DNA of 64,000 bases. Source: Sulfuricurvum sp. GTDB taxonomy: Bacteria > Campylobacterota > Campylobacteria > Campylobacterales > Sulfurimonadaceae. Below are positions 28,034-36,417 of the stretch, piece by piece (position 1 is the stretch's first letter; every line of letters begins with the position of its first letter). The translations under genes were made by a program, and so were the position numbers. Location: NCBI GenBank assembly GCA_020721585.1, contig DYMK01000010.1, forward strand, positions 1 through 64,000, written 5' to 3'. The notes under the pieces are model-generated. The model saw only the letters and a list, made by a program, of their open reading frames with translations, was not told the DNA's origin and made no database searches.

Positions 28034-29080
28034 ATGTCACCATTACCGAATGTTAAACGGGTTTTGATCCTCCGCTGCGGGGCATTGGGGGATCTTGTTT
28101 ATGCCACCAGTGCCATTGATGCCCTGATTGCGCAGTATGGAGAGGCACTTGAGATTGATTTTATTTGTACCCCTTCCACAGCAAAATTATTTGAATTTGA
28201 TCCCCGTGTTCATCAGGTGTTTCCTTTACGGCACAAAAAACTTCCCATCTGGCTTAGTCCCCAAAAACGTGCCATTATTCGCGCTTCGCACCACAATCCC
28301 TACGATGTGTTTATTAATTTTGAGATGGGAAAACAGTTTTTATCCCTCTCGCATGCGCTGCAAGCGACGCACAAAACGGGGTGGTTTTTTAGCCATCCCC
28401 AGTTTGAACACGTTACCCATATGGTGGATATTTGCAAAACGTTTTATGCCCCTGTGGTGCAAAGCGATATTCTCTCCAATGCCTCCCCCAAAGTGATCGG
28501 AAAACCCTTTGACGCGGTGCAAGCCAAACTCTACCTTCCTGAAAAGTATCTCCTGTTAAGCCCTAGCAATTCGCACAATAAGAAAAAAGGGATCAACTAT
28601 CGGGCATGGCCGCAAGACCATTGGAAAACCCTTATCGCCTTATTGCCCGCTGATGTGCCTATTGTACTCATCGGTGGCGCGGGGGAGGAGCCGTTTTTTG
28701 AATCGATCAAACCGTATCCTCCCAACGTGATTGACTTGGTGGGTAAGACTTCTATTTCCGAAGTGATTGCTATTGTGGGGCAGGCCAAAGCGTTGGTCGT
28801 GACCGATACGGGAACTGCCCACATTGCCTCAGCGATGAATACCCCTGTTTTTTGCCTCATTGGTCCCACCCCCGCTGAGATGACCGGTCCGTATCGCTCA
28901 CACACCAATGAAGTCCATATCCTCTGGGCCCCATTACCCTGTTCACCCTGCTATAAAACTGAGGTGATGAAAGGGTGTAAGGATAATATCTGTATGCGTC
29001 TCATTACCCCCCAACAGGTGGTGGATTCGTTAACAGTGAACAAAATTTTACGGAGTTTAACCCATGAAATCCAAGAATAG
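28034..29080 (+). CDS. Glycosyltransferase family 9 (heptosyltransferase-like)
   Basis: A protein of 348 residues. The GT9 N-terminal motif VLILRCGALGDLVYATSAIDAL and the C-terminal donor site (LVVTDTGTAHIASAMNTPVFCLIGPT near residue 260) are clear, as is a CxPC cysteine cluster near 300. GT9 enzymes transfer ADP-heptose or related sugars onto lipopolysaccharide core at the cytoplasmic face of the inner membrane. Which sugar is unknown. The gene begins a surface-polysaccharide region and overlaps the next frame by 17 bases. Confidence 0.9.
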   Translation: MSPLPNVKRVLILRCGALGDLVYATSAIDALIAQYGEALEIDFICTPSTAKLFEFDPRVHQVFPLRHKKLPIWLSPQKRAIIRASHHNPYDVFINFEMGKQFLSLSHALQATHKTGWFFSHPQFEHVTHMVDICKTFYAPVVQSDILSNASPKVIGKPFDAVQAKLYLPEKYLLLSPSNSHNKKKGINYRAWPQDHWKTLIALLPADVPIVLIGGAGEEPFFESIKPYPPNVIDLVGKTSISEVIAIVGQAKALVVTDTGTAHIASAMNTPVFCLIGPTPAEMTGPYRSHTNEVHILWAPLPCSPCYKTEVMKGCKDNICMRLITPQQVVDSLTVNKILRSLTHEIQE

Positions 29081-29768
29081 TCTCATCAACGACATCAAAA
29101 CCATTATCTTAAAATACGCTAAACCAACACGGATCTACCTCTATGGTTCCCAAAACGAGGGTGAAGCACGTCACGGCAGCGACATCGATATTGCCTATGA
29201 TGATGAACATTTCAAAGATCACTATCTCATAGAAGAGGCGATAAACCATCTCCCCACCCTCATAAAACTGGATGTTAAAAACATCGCCCATACCGAAGAG
29301 CGATTTAAAAATAGGGTGAAATCTACGGGAAGGGTGTTGTACAGTGCCACCAAACACCTTCGAGCAGAAGATGGTTTGTACAATTTTTCCAATGCCCTGC
29401 GTCGATTTTCCAATGCAGTTGACCGTTATGAAGAGTTTAAGCATGAGGGATTTGAAGATATTTATTTGGATTTAATTGTCAAACGGTTTGAATTTACCTA
29501 CGAGATGAGTTGGAAAGCACTCAAAAGGTACCTTGAATTTTTAGGATTTGAACCCAAAAGTCCACGATCAACGTTTAAAGAAGCGTATGCCCAACAACTC
29601 ATTGACGATGAAGCGGTTTGGTTGGATATGATTGAACAGCGTAATCTCACCTCTCATATTTACGATGAATCCGAAATTGAAGAGATTTTAATCAAAAAAG
29701 AGCTTTACAAAAAAAGCTTTTTGCACCTCCAAAGCACTTTGGAAACTCAATTAGCCACGCCAGACTAG
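29064..29768 (+). CDS. Fused MNT nucleotidyltransferase-HEPN (HI0073/HI0074-type) protein
   Basis: A protein of 234 residues that joins two normally separate genes. Residues about 5-95 form an MNT domain with RIYLYGSQNEGEARHGSDIDIAY carrying the GS...DxD active site. Residues about 105-230 match the HI0074 substrate-binding HEPN family (PF08780): RFEFTYEMSWKALKRYLEFLG near 148, SPRSTFKEAY near 170 and the conserved EQRNLTSHIYDES near 193. In two-gene form these are toxin-antitoxin or nucleotidyltransferase complexes. The start lies inside the GT9 gene. Confidence 0.85.
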   Translation: MKSKNSLINDIKTIILKYAKPTRIYLYGSQNEGEARHGSDIDIAYDDEHFKDHYLIEEAINHLPTLIKLDVKNIAHTEERFKNRVKSTGRVLYSATKHLRAEDGLYNFSNALRRFSNAVDRYEEFKHEGFEDIYLDLIVKRFEFTYEMSWKALKRYLEFLGFEPKSPRSTFKEAYAQQLIDDEAVWLDMIEQRNLTSHIYDESEIEEILIKKELYKKSFLHLQSTLETQLATPD

Positions 29769-29827
29769 CCACCACATTCAGCCAATCTAGTGTAAAATAA
29801 AAAGATTATTTTTAGGAGTTTTTACCG

Positions 29828-30667
29828 ATGACGTATCCCCAGTCAACCCTCATTATTTCGGTGTATAAAGATACTCAAGCTCTCGAATTTATTTTGGAGA
29901 GTTTAGAATCACAAACCCTAAAACCCGATGAGATCATCATCTCTGAAGATGGAAACTCCTGTGAAATGGCAGCGTATGTTGCCCAACAAAAAGATCGTTT
30001 CCCCCATTTGGTACATCTCACCCAAGAAGATGATGGGTGGCGTAAAAATAGTGCCATGAACAATGCCATCAAAGCCTCGTCTCATGAATACCTTATTTTT
30101 ATCGATGGAGATTGCGTCCCTTACCGTACGTTTATTCAAGGACATCTTGAAAATGCTCAAAAAAAGGTCGTTTTGTGCGGTAAACGGTTTGAACTTGGCC
30201 CTAACTATACCAAACGGGTGAAACAACGGGAACTTTCTATCCACGCTATTGAAAAAAAGTTTTTGTGGTATTTGCCAGCGATGATTGCCGATAATGCACG
30301 CCATCCGGAAGATGGTATCACCTTTGGCTCCCATTCTTTTATCAGTCGTCAAATCCATAAACGGTACGTTCGCCATATTATTGGGTGCAATTTTTCGTGC
30401 TACAAAGAGGATTTTTTGGCGATCAATGGATTTGATGAAACGTACAAACTCCCTGCTGAGGGGGAAGATGTTGATCCCAGTTGGCGATTTCGAGGGGCGG
30501 GGATACGGCTTCGATCGTGTCGTAATAATGCCAACATTCTTCATTTGTATCATCCAAAACGTTTTGGTGCGACGGAGGGGGATATTAATAGAGCCATTAT
30601 GGAAGAGCATCGCGCCCAAAATGCTTTTTTTTGTAAAAATGGAATCATTAAGGTCACTACGCCATGA
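29828..30667 (+). CDS. Family 2 glycosyltransferase
   Basis: A protein of 279 residues with a GT-A fold. STLIISVYKDTQALEFILESL opens the nucleotide-sugar site, IIISEDGNS follows near residue 37, and YLIFIDGDCVPYRT near 90 holds the DxD metal motif. The acceptor-side segment FDETYKLPAEGEDVDPSWRFRGAG near 205 resembles the galactosyltransferase-like C-terminal region. AGGAG sits nine bases before the ATG. It overlaps the next glycosyltransferase by four bases. Probably builds a lipopolysaccharide or capsule branch. Confidence 0.88.
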   Translation: MTYPQSTLIISVYKDTQALEFILESLESQTLKPDEIIISEDGNSCEMAAYVAQQKDRFPHLVHLTQEDDGWRKNSAMNNAIKASSHEYLIFIDGDCVPYRTFIQGHLENAQKKVVLCGKRFELGPNYTKRVKQRELSIHAIEKKFLWYLPAMIADNARHPEDGITFGSHSFISRQIHKRYVRHIIGCNFSCYKEDFLAINGFDETYKLPAEGEDVDPSWRFRGAGIRLRSCRNNANILHLYHPKRFGATEGDINRAIMEEHRAQNAFFCKNGIIKVTTP

Positions 30668-31470
30668 AATCATACCCCAACGTCCGTAGCCTCCCTCCTA
30701 AAGTAGCGCGACATGACTTTACGATCTGTACCCTTGTGACCCATCACGATGAATATGAAGCGATGATTGCATCGTTCCATACAGCAGGTTTTAGTGAACG
30801 TAATAGCGATTTTTTGTACATTGATAACAGCCAAACCAATGTAGATGATGGATACACAGGACTCAATAGATTTCTTAATGAAGCCACGGGAAACTATATT
30901 ATTATCGCCCACCAAGACATTCTCCTCTCTTTTGATACGATCGAAACACTCTATGCTCGGATAGAAGAGATGAACCAACGGGATCCCCATTGGGGTATTT
31001 TGGGCAATGCAGGATTTGCGGGATTGAGTGAAAAATACTACCGTATCAGTGATCCGTGGCGGATGGATACGACCATCGGAGAGCTTCCTGCTAAAGTCAA
31101 AAGTTTGGATGAAAATTTTTTGGTGATCAAAAAGGAAGCCAATCTCGCCCTCTCCCATAATCTCAAAGGATTCCATATGTACGGTGCGGATGTGTGTACG
31201 ATAGCTTCACTGTTGGGATGGAATGCGTATGTGATTGATTTTCATCTCTATCACAAAAGTGCGGGTAATTGCAATGAGAGTTTTTCCCGTTCACGGGAAG
31301 CATTTATGAGCAAATATACCCGAACTTTGTCTTCATTGTACCTTCGTACGACCTGTACAACGATGATCATCACCAATAATCGTGTGGTCAATTGGCTACT
31401 CAATCGAAAGATCATCTATAGCCTCAAAAAACGGATTGAAAATATTACCGCTATGTTGGGTCGTTCATGA
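30664..31470 (+). CDS. Glycosyltransferase-like protein (Glyco_tranf_2_5/StrF type)
   Basis: A protein of 268 residues. After FTICTLVTHHDEYEAMI comes DFLYIDNSQ near residue 50, then YIIIAHQDILLSFDTIETL near 77, where the AHQD tetrad takes the place of a DxD. WGILGNAGF and a FHMYGADVC segment near 175 follow. This matches the StrF-like GT-A group often found in surface-sugar loci. Substrate unknown. It is coupled to the family 2 enzyme upstream (ATGA) and followed by an MBOAT gene. Confidence 0.78.
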   Translation: MKSYPNVRSLPPKVARHDFTICTLVTHHDEYEAMIASFHTAGFSERNSDFLYIDNSQTNVDDGYTGLNRFLNEATGNYIIIAHQDILLSFDTIETLYARIEEMNQRDPHWGILGNAGFAGLSEKYYRISDPWRMDTTIGELPAKVKSLDENFLVIKKEANLALSHNLKGFHMYGADVCTIASLLGWNAYVIDFHLYHKSAGNCNESFSRSREAFMSKYTRTLSSLYLRTTCTTMIITNNRVVNWLLNRKIIYSLKKRIENITAMLGRS

Positions 31471-31523
31471 TTCATCGTCCATTTATTTGTATGCACGACA
31501 ACGGCTAAAGTTGTCCTTTTAAG

Positions 31524-32984
31524 ATGCTTTTTAACAGCTACGAATTTATTTTTTTCTTTTTGCCCATTACGTTTGGGGTCTACTTTTGGCTCAATCATAA
31601 GCGATTAACCTACGCGTCTAAGGGGTGGATGGTTGCTGCATCGTTGTTCTTTTATTCATGGTGGAATGTTGTGTATCTCCCCTTGATACTGGGGTCTATT
31701 TTAGTTAACTTTATCCTAGGAACAAGCCTTTCCAAGGAGGAAAATACCAAAGGAATTCCCCGTAAAACGATCCTCATCACAGGCATTGTTGCCAATATCC
31801 TATTGCTGGGCTATTTTAAATACATGGATTTTTTTATCACCAATGCCAATGTCGTGTTGGGAAGTCATTGGGAGTTGATGCACATCATTCTTCCCTTGGG
31901 GATTAGTTTCTTTACGTTTACCCAAATCGCCTATTTGGTCGATGCCTATCGCAACGAAGTCAAAGAGATAGATTACCTCAATTACACCCTCTTTGTCACC
32001 TTCTTTCCCCATTTGCTTGCAGGACCTATTCTTCACCATAAAGAGATGATGCCTCAATTTGATGCGGTTAAAAATAAAGTACTTAACAGCAAAAATATTG
32101 CAGCGGGTCTCTTTTTGTTTTCCATAGGACTTTTCAAAAAAGTCGTGATTGCCGATACCTTTGCCCAATGGGCAAATGCGGGTTTTTCGAGTGATTCTGC
32201 TTTGAATTTTTTTGAAGCATGGGCAACCTCCTTATCGTATACCTTTCAACTCTATTTTGATTTTAGTGGGTATACCGATATGGCATTAGCAGTCGCACTG
32301 ATGTTTAATATTAAATTGCCTGCCAATTTTAATTCCCCCTACAAAGCGCTGGATATTCAAGACTTTTGGCGACGTTGGCACATTACGTTGTCCCGCTTTT
32401 TGCGTGACTATATCTATATCCCCTTGGGAGGTAATCGTAAGGGAGAGTGGCGTACATACACCAATTTGTTTAGTGTCTTTTTGATTGGGGGATTGTGGCA
32501 TGGAGCAAGTTGGATGTTTGTGATATGGGGTGCATTGCATGGAATTGCCATCGTCATGCATCGTATGTGGAAACAACTGGAATTGACCATGAATACCTTT
32601 TTAGCGTGGTTCATTACGTTTAACTTTATCAACATCACGTGGATCTTTTTTAGGGCTAAAGATTGGGATCATGCTAGCAATATCCTGCAGGGGATGGGGG
32701 GAGTGAATGGTATTATGCTCCCTGAAAAATACATGAAATATATTGGTGAATTTCACAGTGAGATTATTCAATTTGGGACGGTTTATGAACATATTGAGGG
32801 TAAGAGTCAAACGACAACCTATCTTATTTTGGGACTTATTATGGTTCTTTTCTTCAAAAATTCGATGCAATGGGTTACACATTTCAAGCCAACACTTTTT
32901 ACCCTTGGATTTGCGATAGCGTTATTTTTGACGGGTATTTCCATGATGTCTCACGTTTCTGAATTTTTGTACTTTAATTTTTGA
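31524..32984 (+). CDS. MBOAT-family O-acyltransferase (AlgI/DltB-like)
   Basis: A protein of 486 residues with about ten membrane spans. The N-terminus MLFNSYEFIFFFLPITFGVYF is the standard AlgI start. The catalytic histidine is in GGLWHGASWMFVIWGALHG near residue 327, preceded by the acceptor-loop segment DFWRRWHITLSRFLRDYIYIPLGGNRKG near 285. AlgI-type proteins pass acetyl groups across the inner membrane to a periplasmic SGNH partner that acetylates a polysaccharide. The usual partner gene should follow, but only a short tail is present (next entry). Confidence 0.93.
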   Translation: MLFNSYEFIFFFLPITFGVYFWLNHKRLTYASKGWMVAASLFFYSWWNVVYLPLILGSILVNFILGTSLSKEENTKGIPRKTILITGIVANILLLGYFKYMDFFITNANVVLGSHWELMHIILPLGISFFTFTQIAYLVDAYRNEVKEIDYLNYTLFVTFFPHLLAGPILHHKEMMPQFDAVKNKVLNSKNIAAGLFLFSIGLFKKVVIADTFAQWANAGFSSDSALNFFEAWATSLSYTFQLYFDFSGYTDMALAVALMFNIKLPANFNSPYKALDIQDFWRRWHITLSRFLRDYIYIPLGGNRKGEWRTYTNLFSVFLIGGLWHGASWMFVIWGALHGIAIVMHRMWKQLELTMNTFLAWFITFNFINITWIFFRAKDWDHASNILQGMGGVNGIMLPEKYMKYIGEFHSEIIQFGTVYEHIEGKSQTTTYLILGLIMVLFFKNSMQWVTHFKPTLFTLGFAIALFLTGISMMSHVSEFLYFNF

Positions 32985-33222
32985 TAATGGCATTTACTTC
33001 AGGGATGAATTATGTACCTACAGTGCGCTAAGTTTTGATACGATGCAATTTAGAGACAGTACCCATGCAATTAGTGATGTAGGAGTCTTGGTTTTTGCTC
33101 GAATTTTTCATGCAAATTCACTAAAAGTACCAGAAAATTTTGGCTATTGTGTAGCACCTAGGAATGTGGTTGCGTATCTTCATACGCAATCAAAATTACC
33201 CTTTCTGAAACCTCCGCTATAA
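32983..33222 (+). pseudogene. 3' remnant of an SGNH/AlgJ-like acetyltransferase partner
   Basis: In the +1 frame relative to the MBOAT gene, about 79 codons read as protein up to a TAA at 33220. They include IYFRDELCTYSALSFDTMQF and RDSTHAISDVGVLVFARIFH. The D-x-x-H spacing in RDSTH is the block V catalytic motif near the C-terminus of SGNH hydrolases. No start codon or N-terminal two-thirds exists: the segment begins exactly at the MBOAT stop. The simplest reading is a deletion of the first part of the partner gene. Translation as a short peptide from the internal ATG is possible but would lack the nucleophile serine. Confidence 0.6.
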
Positions 33223-33223
33223 T
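33218..33223 (+). promoter_or_regulatory. -10 box upstream of the sensor kinase
   Basis: A perfect TATAAT, overlapping the stop of the SGNH remnant, 58 bases before the kinase ATG. A CCCC/GGGG hairpin lies between the two. No clear -35. Confidence 0.45.
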
Positions 33224-33280
33224 ACCATCACCCATTTTCCCCGTAATAGGGGGAGATACATTTTATCAACAAGGGTAAAT

Positions 33281-34582
33281 ATGTTTTCTACACGCAGTAT
33301 TCGACAACGTTTTTTACTTCAATTGATTGTCGCTTCCGCCGCGCTTGTCCTTTTGTTTTCAACGTCGTTATACCTTTTTATCCAAAAATCCATTTACGAA
33401 GAGAAGCAATCGGAATTGGTCAATACCGCTCAAAATATTTGCAATTCCAAATCACTTATTGCAGCGCAACAAAACAATCCCGATCTTTTATTGGGGTTGA
33501 ACGTTGAGTTGGTGACCTTGACGAATGAACATGAACCCTTGGAATTTTACGAAACAGAGGCAAAAAATAAGCGGATACTGTTGACCCTTTTATATCCTTT
33601 TGAGTTTGAACGGGGAACGTATCTTAAAATTAGTCGGGATATTACCCCCACGAAGTTGTTGCTTCAAAAGATTCTCCGCTCCATTTTTTTGATTAATGTT
33701 TTTGGTTTTTTGGTCATTATTCTCTATGCTATTGCCTTTTCTAAAATGCTTATCGCCCCTGTCAGTGCTTTGACACGACGACTTGCTAATATGAATGAGC
33801 ATCTTTTACGCCCCATTCAAGTAGAAAGTCTCCCTGAAGAGTTTGAACCTTTGGGGGAAACCCTGAATCGATTGATGGGGCGTATCCAAAATTTTGTCAA
33901 ATACCAAAAAGAGCTTTTTATTGGGGCAGCGCATGAGCTTAAAACGCCACTGGCAGTCATTAAGCTTAAAAATCAGGTGACTCTCATCAAGCCTCGTTCC
34001 CCTCAAGAGTACATTGATGCCATTCGCATCACCAATCAAAGTGTCGAAGAGATGAATAAAATTGTGAGTAACATCCTCAATATTGGTCGGCAAGAGGGGG
34101 CGCAGTTGGAAATGCCCTCCGAAGCGGATATTGTCCAGATTTTAACCAAATGGGGCAACGATTTTACCCTTTTGGCCCACAGTGAAAACAAGCATTTGAA
34201 CGTTCATCTTGAGCCTGAATCGTTTAGTGCCTTTTTGCAGGTGACCTTACTCAATCAAATAGTGCAAAACTTCCTCCAAAATGCCCTTAAATTTACCCCT
34301 GAGGGGAAAACCATACGATTTGAGAGTTATCTTAATGGGAGCGATATGGTGATTGAGGTGATCGATGAGGGGAGTGGTATTGATGAGAGTGTGGATCTTT
34401 TTGCCCCTTTCAAACGGCAAGGGAACAAGTCAGGGGTAGGATTAGGTCTTTTTTTAGCCAAAAGTGCTGCTGAGGCAATAGGGGCTAGCATCAGTGTAAC
34501 GAACCGTACCGATGGGGTTGAAGGGGCAATCGCGCGATTGATCCTCCCCAGTAAGCTTTACTGTTTATTGCCACAGCGGTAA
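33281..34582 (+). CDS. Orphan sensor histidine kinase
   Basis: A protein of 433 residues. One membrane helix near residues 12-32, a periplasmic domain of about 100 residues, a second helix near 133-155, then a HAMP-like segment. The dimerisation helix carries GAAHELKTPLAVIK with the phospho-accepting histidine at about 218. N-box FLQNALKFTPEG, G1 VIDEGSGID and G2 GVGLGLFLAK follow. The ligand is unknown. No response-regulator gene lies beside it, which is unusual for this kinase type, so the cognate regulator must be elsewhere. Confidence 0.92.
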   Translation: MFSTRSIRQRFLLQLIVASAALVLLFSTSLYLFIQKSIYEEKQSELVNTAQNICNSKSLIAAQQNNPDLLLGLNVELVTLTNEHEPLEFYETEAKNKRILLTLLYPFEFERGTYLKISRDITPTKLLLQKILRSIFLINVFGFLVIILYAIAFSKMLIAPVSALTRRLANMNEHLLRPIQVESLPEEFEPLGETLNRLMGRIQNFVKYQKELFIGAAHELKTPLAVIKLKNQVTLIKPRSPQEYIDAIRITNQSVEEMNKIVSNILNIGRQEGAQLEMPSEADIVQILTKWGNDFTLLAHSENKHLNVHLEPESFSAFLQVTLLNQIVQNFLQNALKFTPEGKTIRFESYLNGSDMVIEVIDEGSGIDESVDLFAPFKRQGNKSGVGLGLFLAKSAAEAIGASISVTNRTDGVEGAIARLILPSKLYCLLPQR

Positions 34583-34650
34583 AGCAAACCTCCTCTTAAG
34601 GTTCCTTTTGTTATAAATCGCCCACTATCTCAAAGAATCAAGGTCGTTAA

Positions 34651-34908
34651 ATGCCATTAATTATTGTCGAAGAATGTATTGCGTGCGATGCGTGCCGTGA
34701 AGAGTGCCCTATGGATGCGATCGAAGAGGGAGATCCCATTTACGTGATTGATCCGGATCGCTGTACGGAATGTGTGGGGACGTATGATGAGCCTGCGTGT
34801 ATTGCCGTGTGTCCCGTTGATTGTATTATCCACGACAAAGACAATGTTGAGACCATGCAAGAGTTGATGTTTAAATACAAACAGCTCACTGAGAGTGAAG
34901 AGGAATAA
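34651..34908 (+). CDS. 2[4Fe-4S] ferredoxin (Alvin/YfhL type)
   Basis: A protein of 85 residues. First cluster motif CIACDACREECP at residues 9-20, second motif CTECVGTYDEPACIAVCP near 37-54. The extra residues between the second and third cysteine of the second motif, plus the C-terminal helical tail, define the Allochromatium vinosum-type ferredoxins with two low-potential clusters. A soluble electron carrier; partners are not indicated. The stop codon is directly followed by the ppx start. Confidence 0.93.
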   Translation: MPLIIVEECIACDACREECPMDAIEEGDPIYVIDPDRCTECVGTYDEPACIAVCPVDCIIHDKDNVETMQELMFKYKQLTESEEE

Positions 34909-36417
34909 ATGGCGCAATGTTCCGCCGTTATTGACATTGGGTCAAACTCAATGCGTATGGCGGTCTTTCATAAAACCAGCCGTTTCGCATTTCATATCGT
35001 CCATGAAGTCAAAAGCTCCGTCCGTCTTTCAGAAAATGCATATCTGCATGGAGGATTACTTCAAGCACCTTCCATGGATCGCGCTGCGTGTGCCATTGGA
35101 GAGTTTTTAGGTGTTGCTCGTTCCTTCGGTGCGCGTAAAATCTTATGTGTTGCTACATCTGCTCTTCGTGATGCCCCCAATAAAGCCGATTTTATCCGTC
35201 GTATACAACGTGAGCATGGTCTTGCCATCAAGGTGATTGATGGGGATAAAGAGGCCTATTTTGGCGGTATCGCGTGCGCCAATCTTCTCCCTAAAATGAA
35301 CGCTATTACGGTGGATGTTGGGGGAGGATCGAGTGAATTTGCCCTTTTGGTGTATGGTAAAGTGACGCAAACTCTCTCGCTAAATATTGGAACGGTACGT
35401 CTTAAAGAGCTTTTTCTTGACCGAGGCGATACCCAAGGGGCGATGGATTACATTGATAATGCCTTACAAAAGCTGACCTTTGACGCTACGGCAACTTTGA
35501 TCGGGATTGGGGGGACATTTCGCGCCCTTTCGCATGGAATACTCAAAGAAGAGGGGTATTTTTTTAAAAAATTGCATGGGTTTGAGATGTCTGAAGGGAC
35601 ATTTAAGACCTTTTGTCATGCTATTATGGAGGCTTCGCCTAAAAAACTCAAATCCCTTGGTATTAAACCAGACCGTTTCGATACAATTAAAGCAGGTACC
35701 TTGATTTTCTTACGAATAGTGCATCGTTTGGAAAGTAAAAAGCTCGTTTGTAGTGGAGTTGGGGTGCGTGAGGGGGTCTTTTTGAGTGATCTTTTGCGCC
35801 ATAGTACCCATCAGTTTCCCCATAATTACAACCCCTCCCTACGCTATTTGTTGGACACCTATGCGACCCATTCCCCTCATGGGATAGAGTGTGCGACTTT
35901 AGCCAAAAGGTTATTTGACCTAACCCATGAATATCTCCATTTGCCCTTGTCGTTGCGCCATGAACTGGTAATGGCAGCAAAATTACTCCCGATTGGATTG
36001 GGAGTGAGCTATTATGCCTATCAAAAGCACAGCTATTATCTGGCACTCAATGGACTCAAATACGCTTTAAGTCACTCGCAAATCGCCCTTATTTCCCATT
36101 TGCTACTTTTCAAAAAAGGGGTTGATTCATCGGAATTGGTACCTAAAAAAAGTTACGGAGCGTTATTGCCTGAAACCAAAACCCTTAATGCTTTACATTA
36201 TCTTTTGTGGTTATCCCATATTGTTTTAGCGGGACGAATACGTGCAGGTGAGATCAATCTATCGTTGAAGGGGGGGGAATTGCATATCAGCGGTGATGAT
36301 TCATCTCTTTATTTAGCAAAAGAGCAATTAGGTAATCTTATCACCCCTAAGGGGCTAAAAGTGAAGTTAGAATCGTTGCCCGATGGTAAATTCAAAGTGG
36401 GTGATATTGTCCCCTGA
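34909..36417 (+). CDS. ppx: Ppx/GppA exopolyphosphatase family protein
   Basis: A protein of 502 residues. The ASKHA-fold phosphate-binding motifs are present: VIDIGSNSMRMAVFH at residues 5-19, a VATSALRDAPN segment near 83 and TVDVGGGSSEFAL near 138. GIGGTFRALSHGIL near 195 forms the adenosine-side loop, and a C-terminal helical HD-like domain follows. It hydrolyses polyphosphate or pppGpp; sequence alone cannot separate these. Its final 51 bases overlap the 3' end of bamA on the other strand, and both reading frames are convincing there. Confidence 0.9.
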   Translation: MAQCSAVIDIGSNSMRMAVFHKTSRFAFHIVHEVKSSVRLSENAYLHGGLLQAPSMDRAACAIGEFLGVARSFGARKILCVATSALRDAPNKADFIRRIQREHGLAIKVIDGDKEAYFGGIACANLLPKMNAITVDVGGGSSEFALLVYGKVTQTLSLNIGTVRLKELFLDRGDTQGAMDYIDNALQKLTFDATATLIGIGGTFRALSHGILKEEGYFFKKLHGFEMSEGTFKTFCHAIMEASPKKLKSLGIKPDRFDTIKAGTLIFLRIVHRLESKKLVCSGVGVREGVFLSDLLRHSTHQFPHNYNPSLRYLLDTYATHSPHGIECATLAKRLFDLTHEYLHLPLSLRHELVMAAKLLPIGLGVSYYAYQKHSYYLALNGLKYALSHSQIALISHLLLFKKGVDSSELVPKKSYGALLPETKTLNALHYLLWLSHIVLAGRIRAGEINLSLKGGELHISGDDSSLYLAKEQLGNLITPKGLKVKLESLPDGKFKVGDIVP

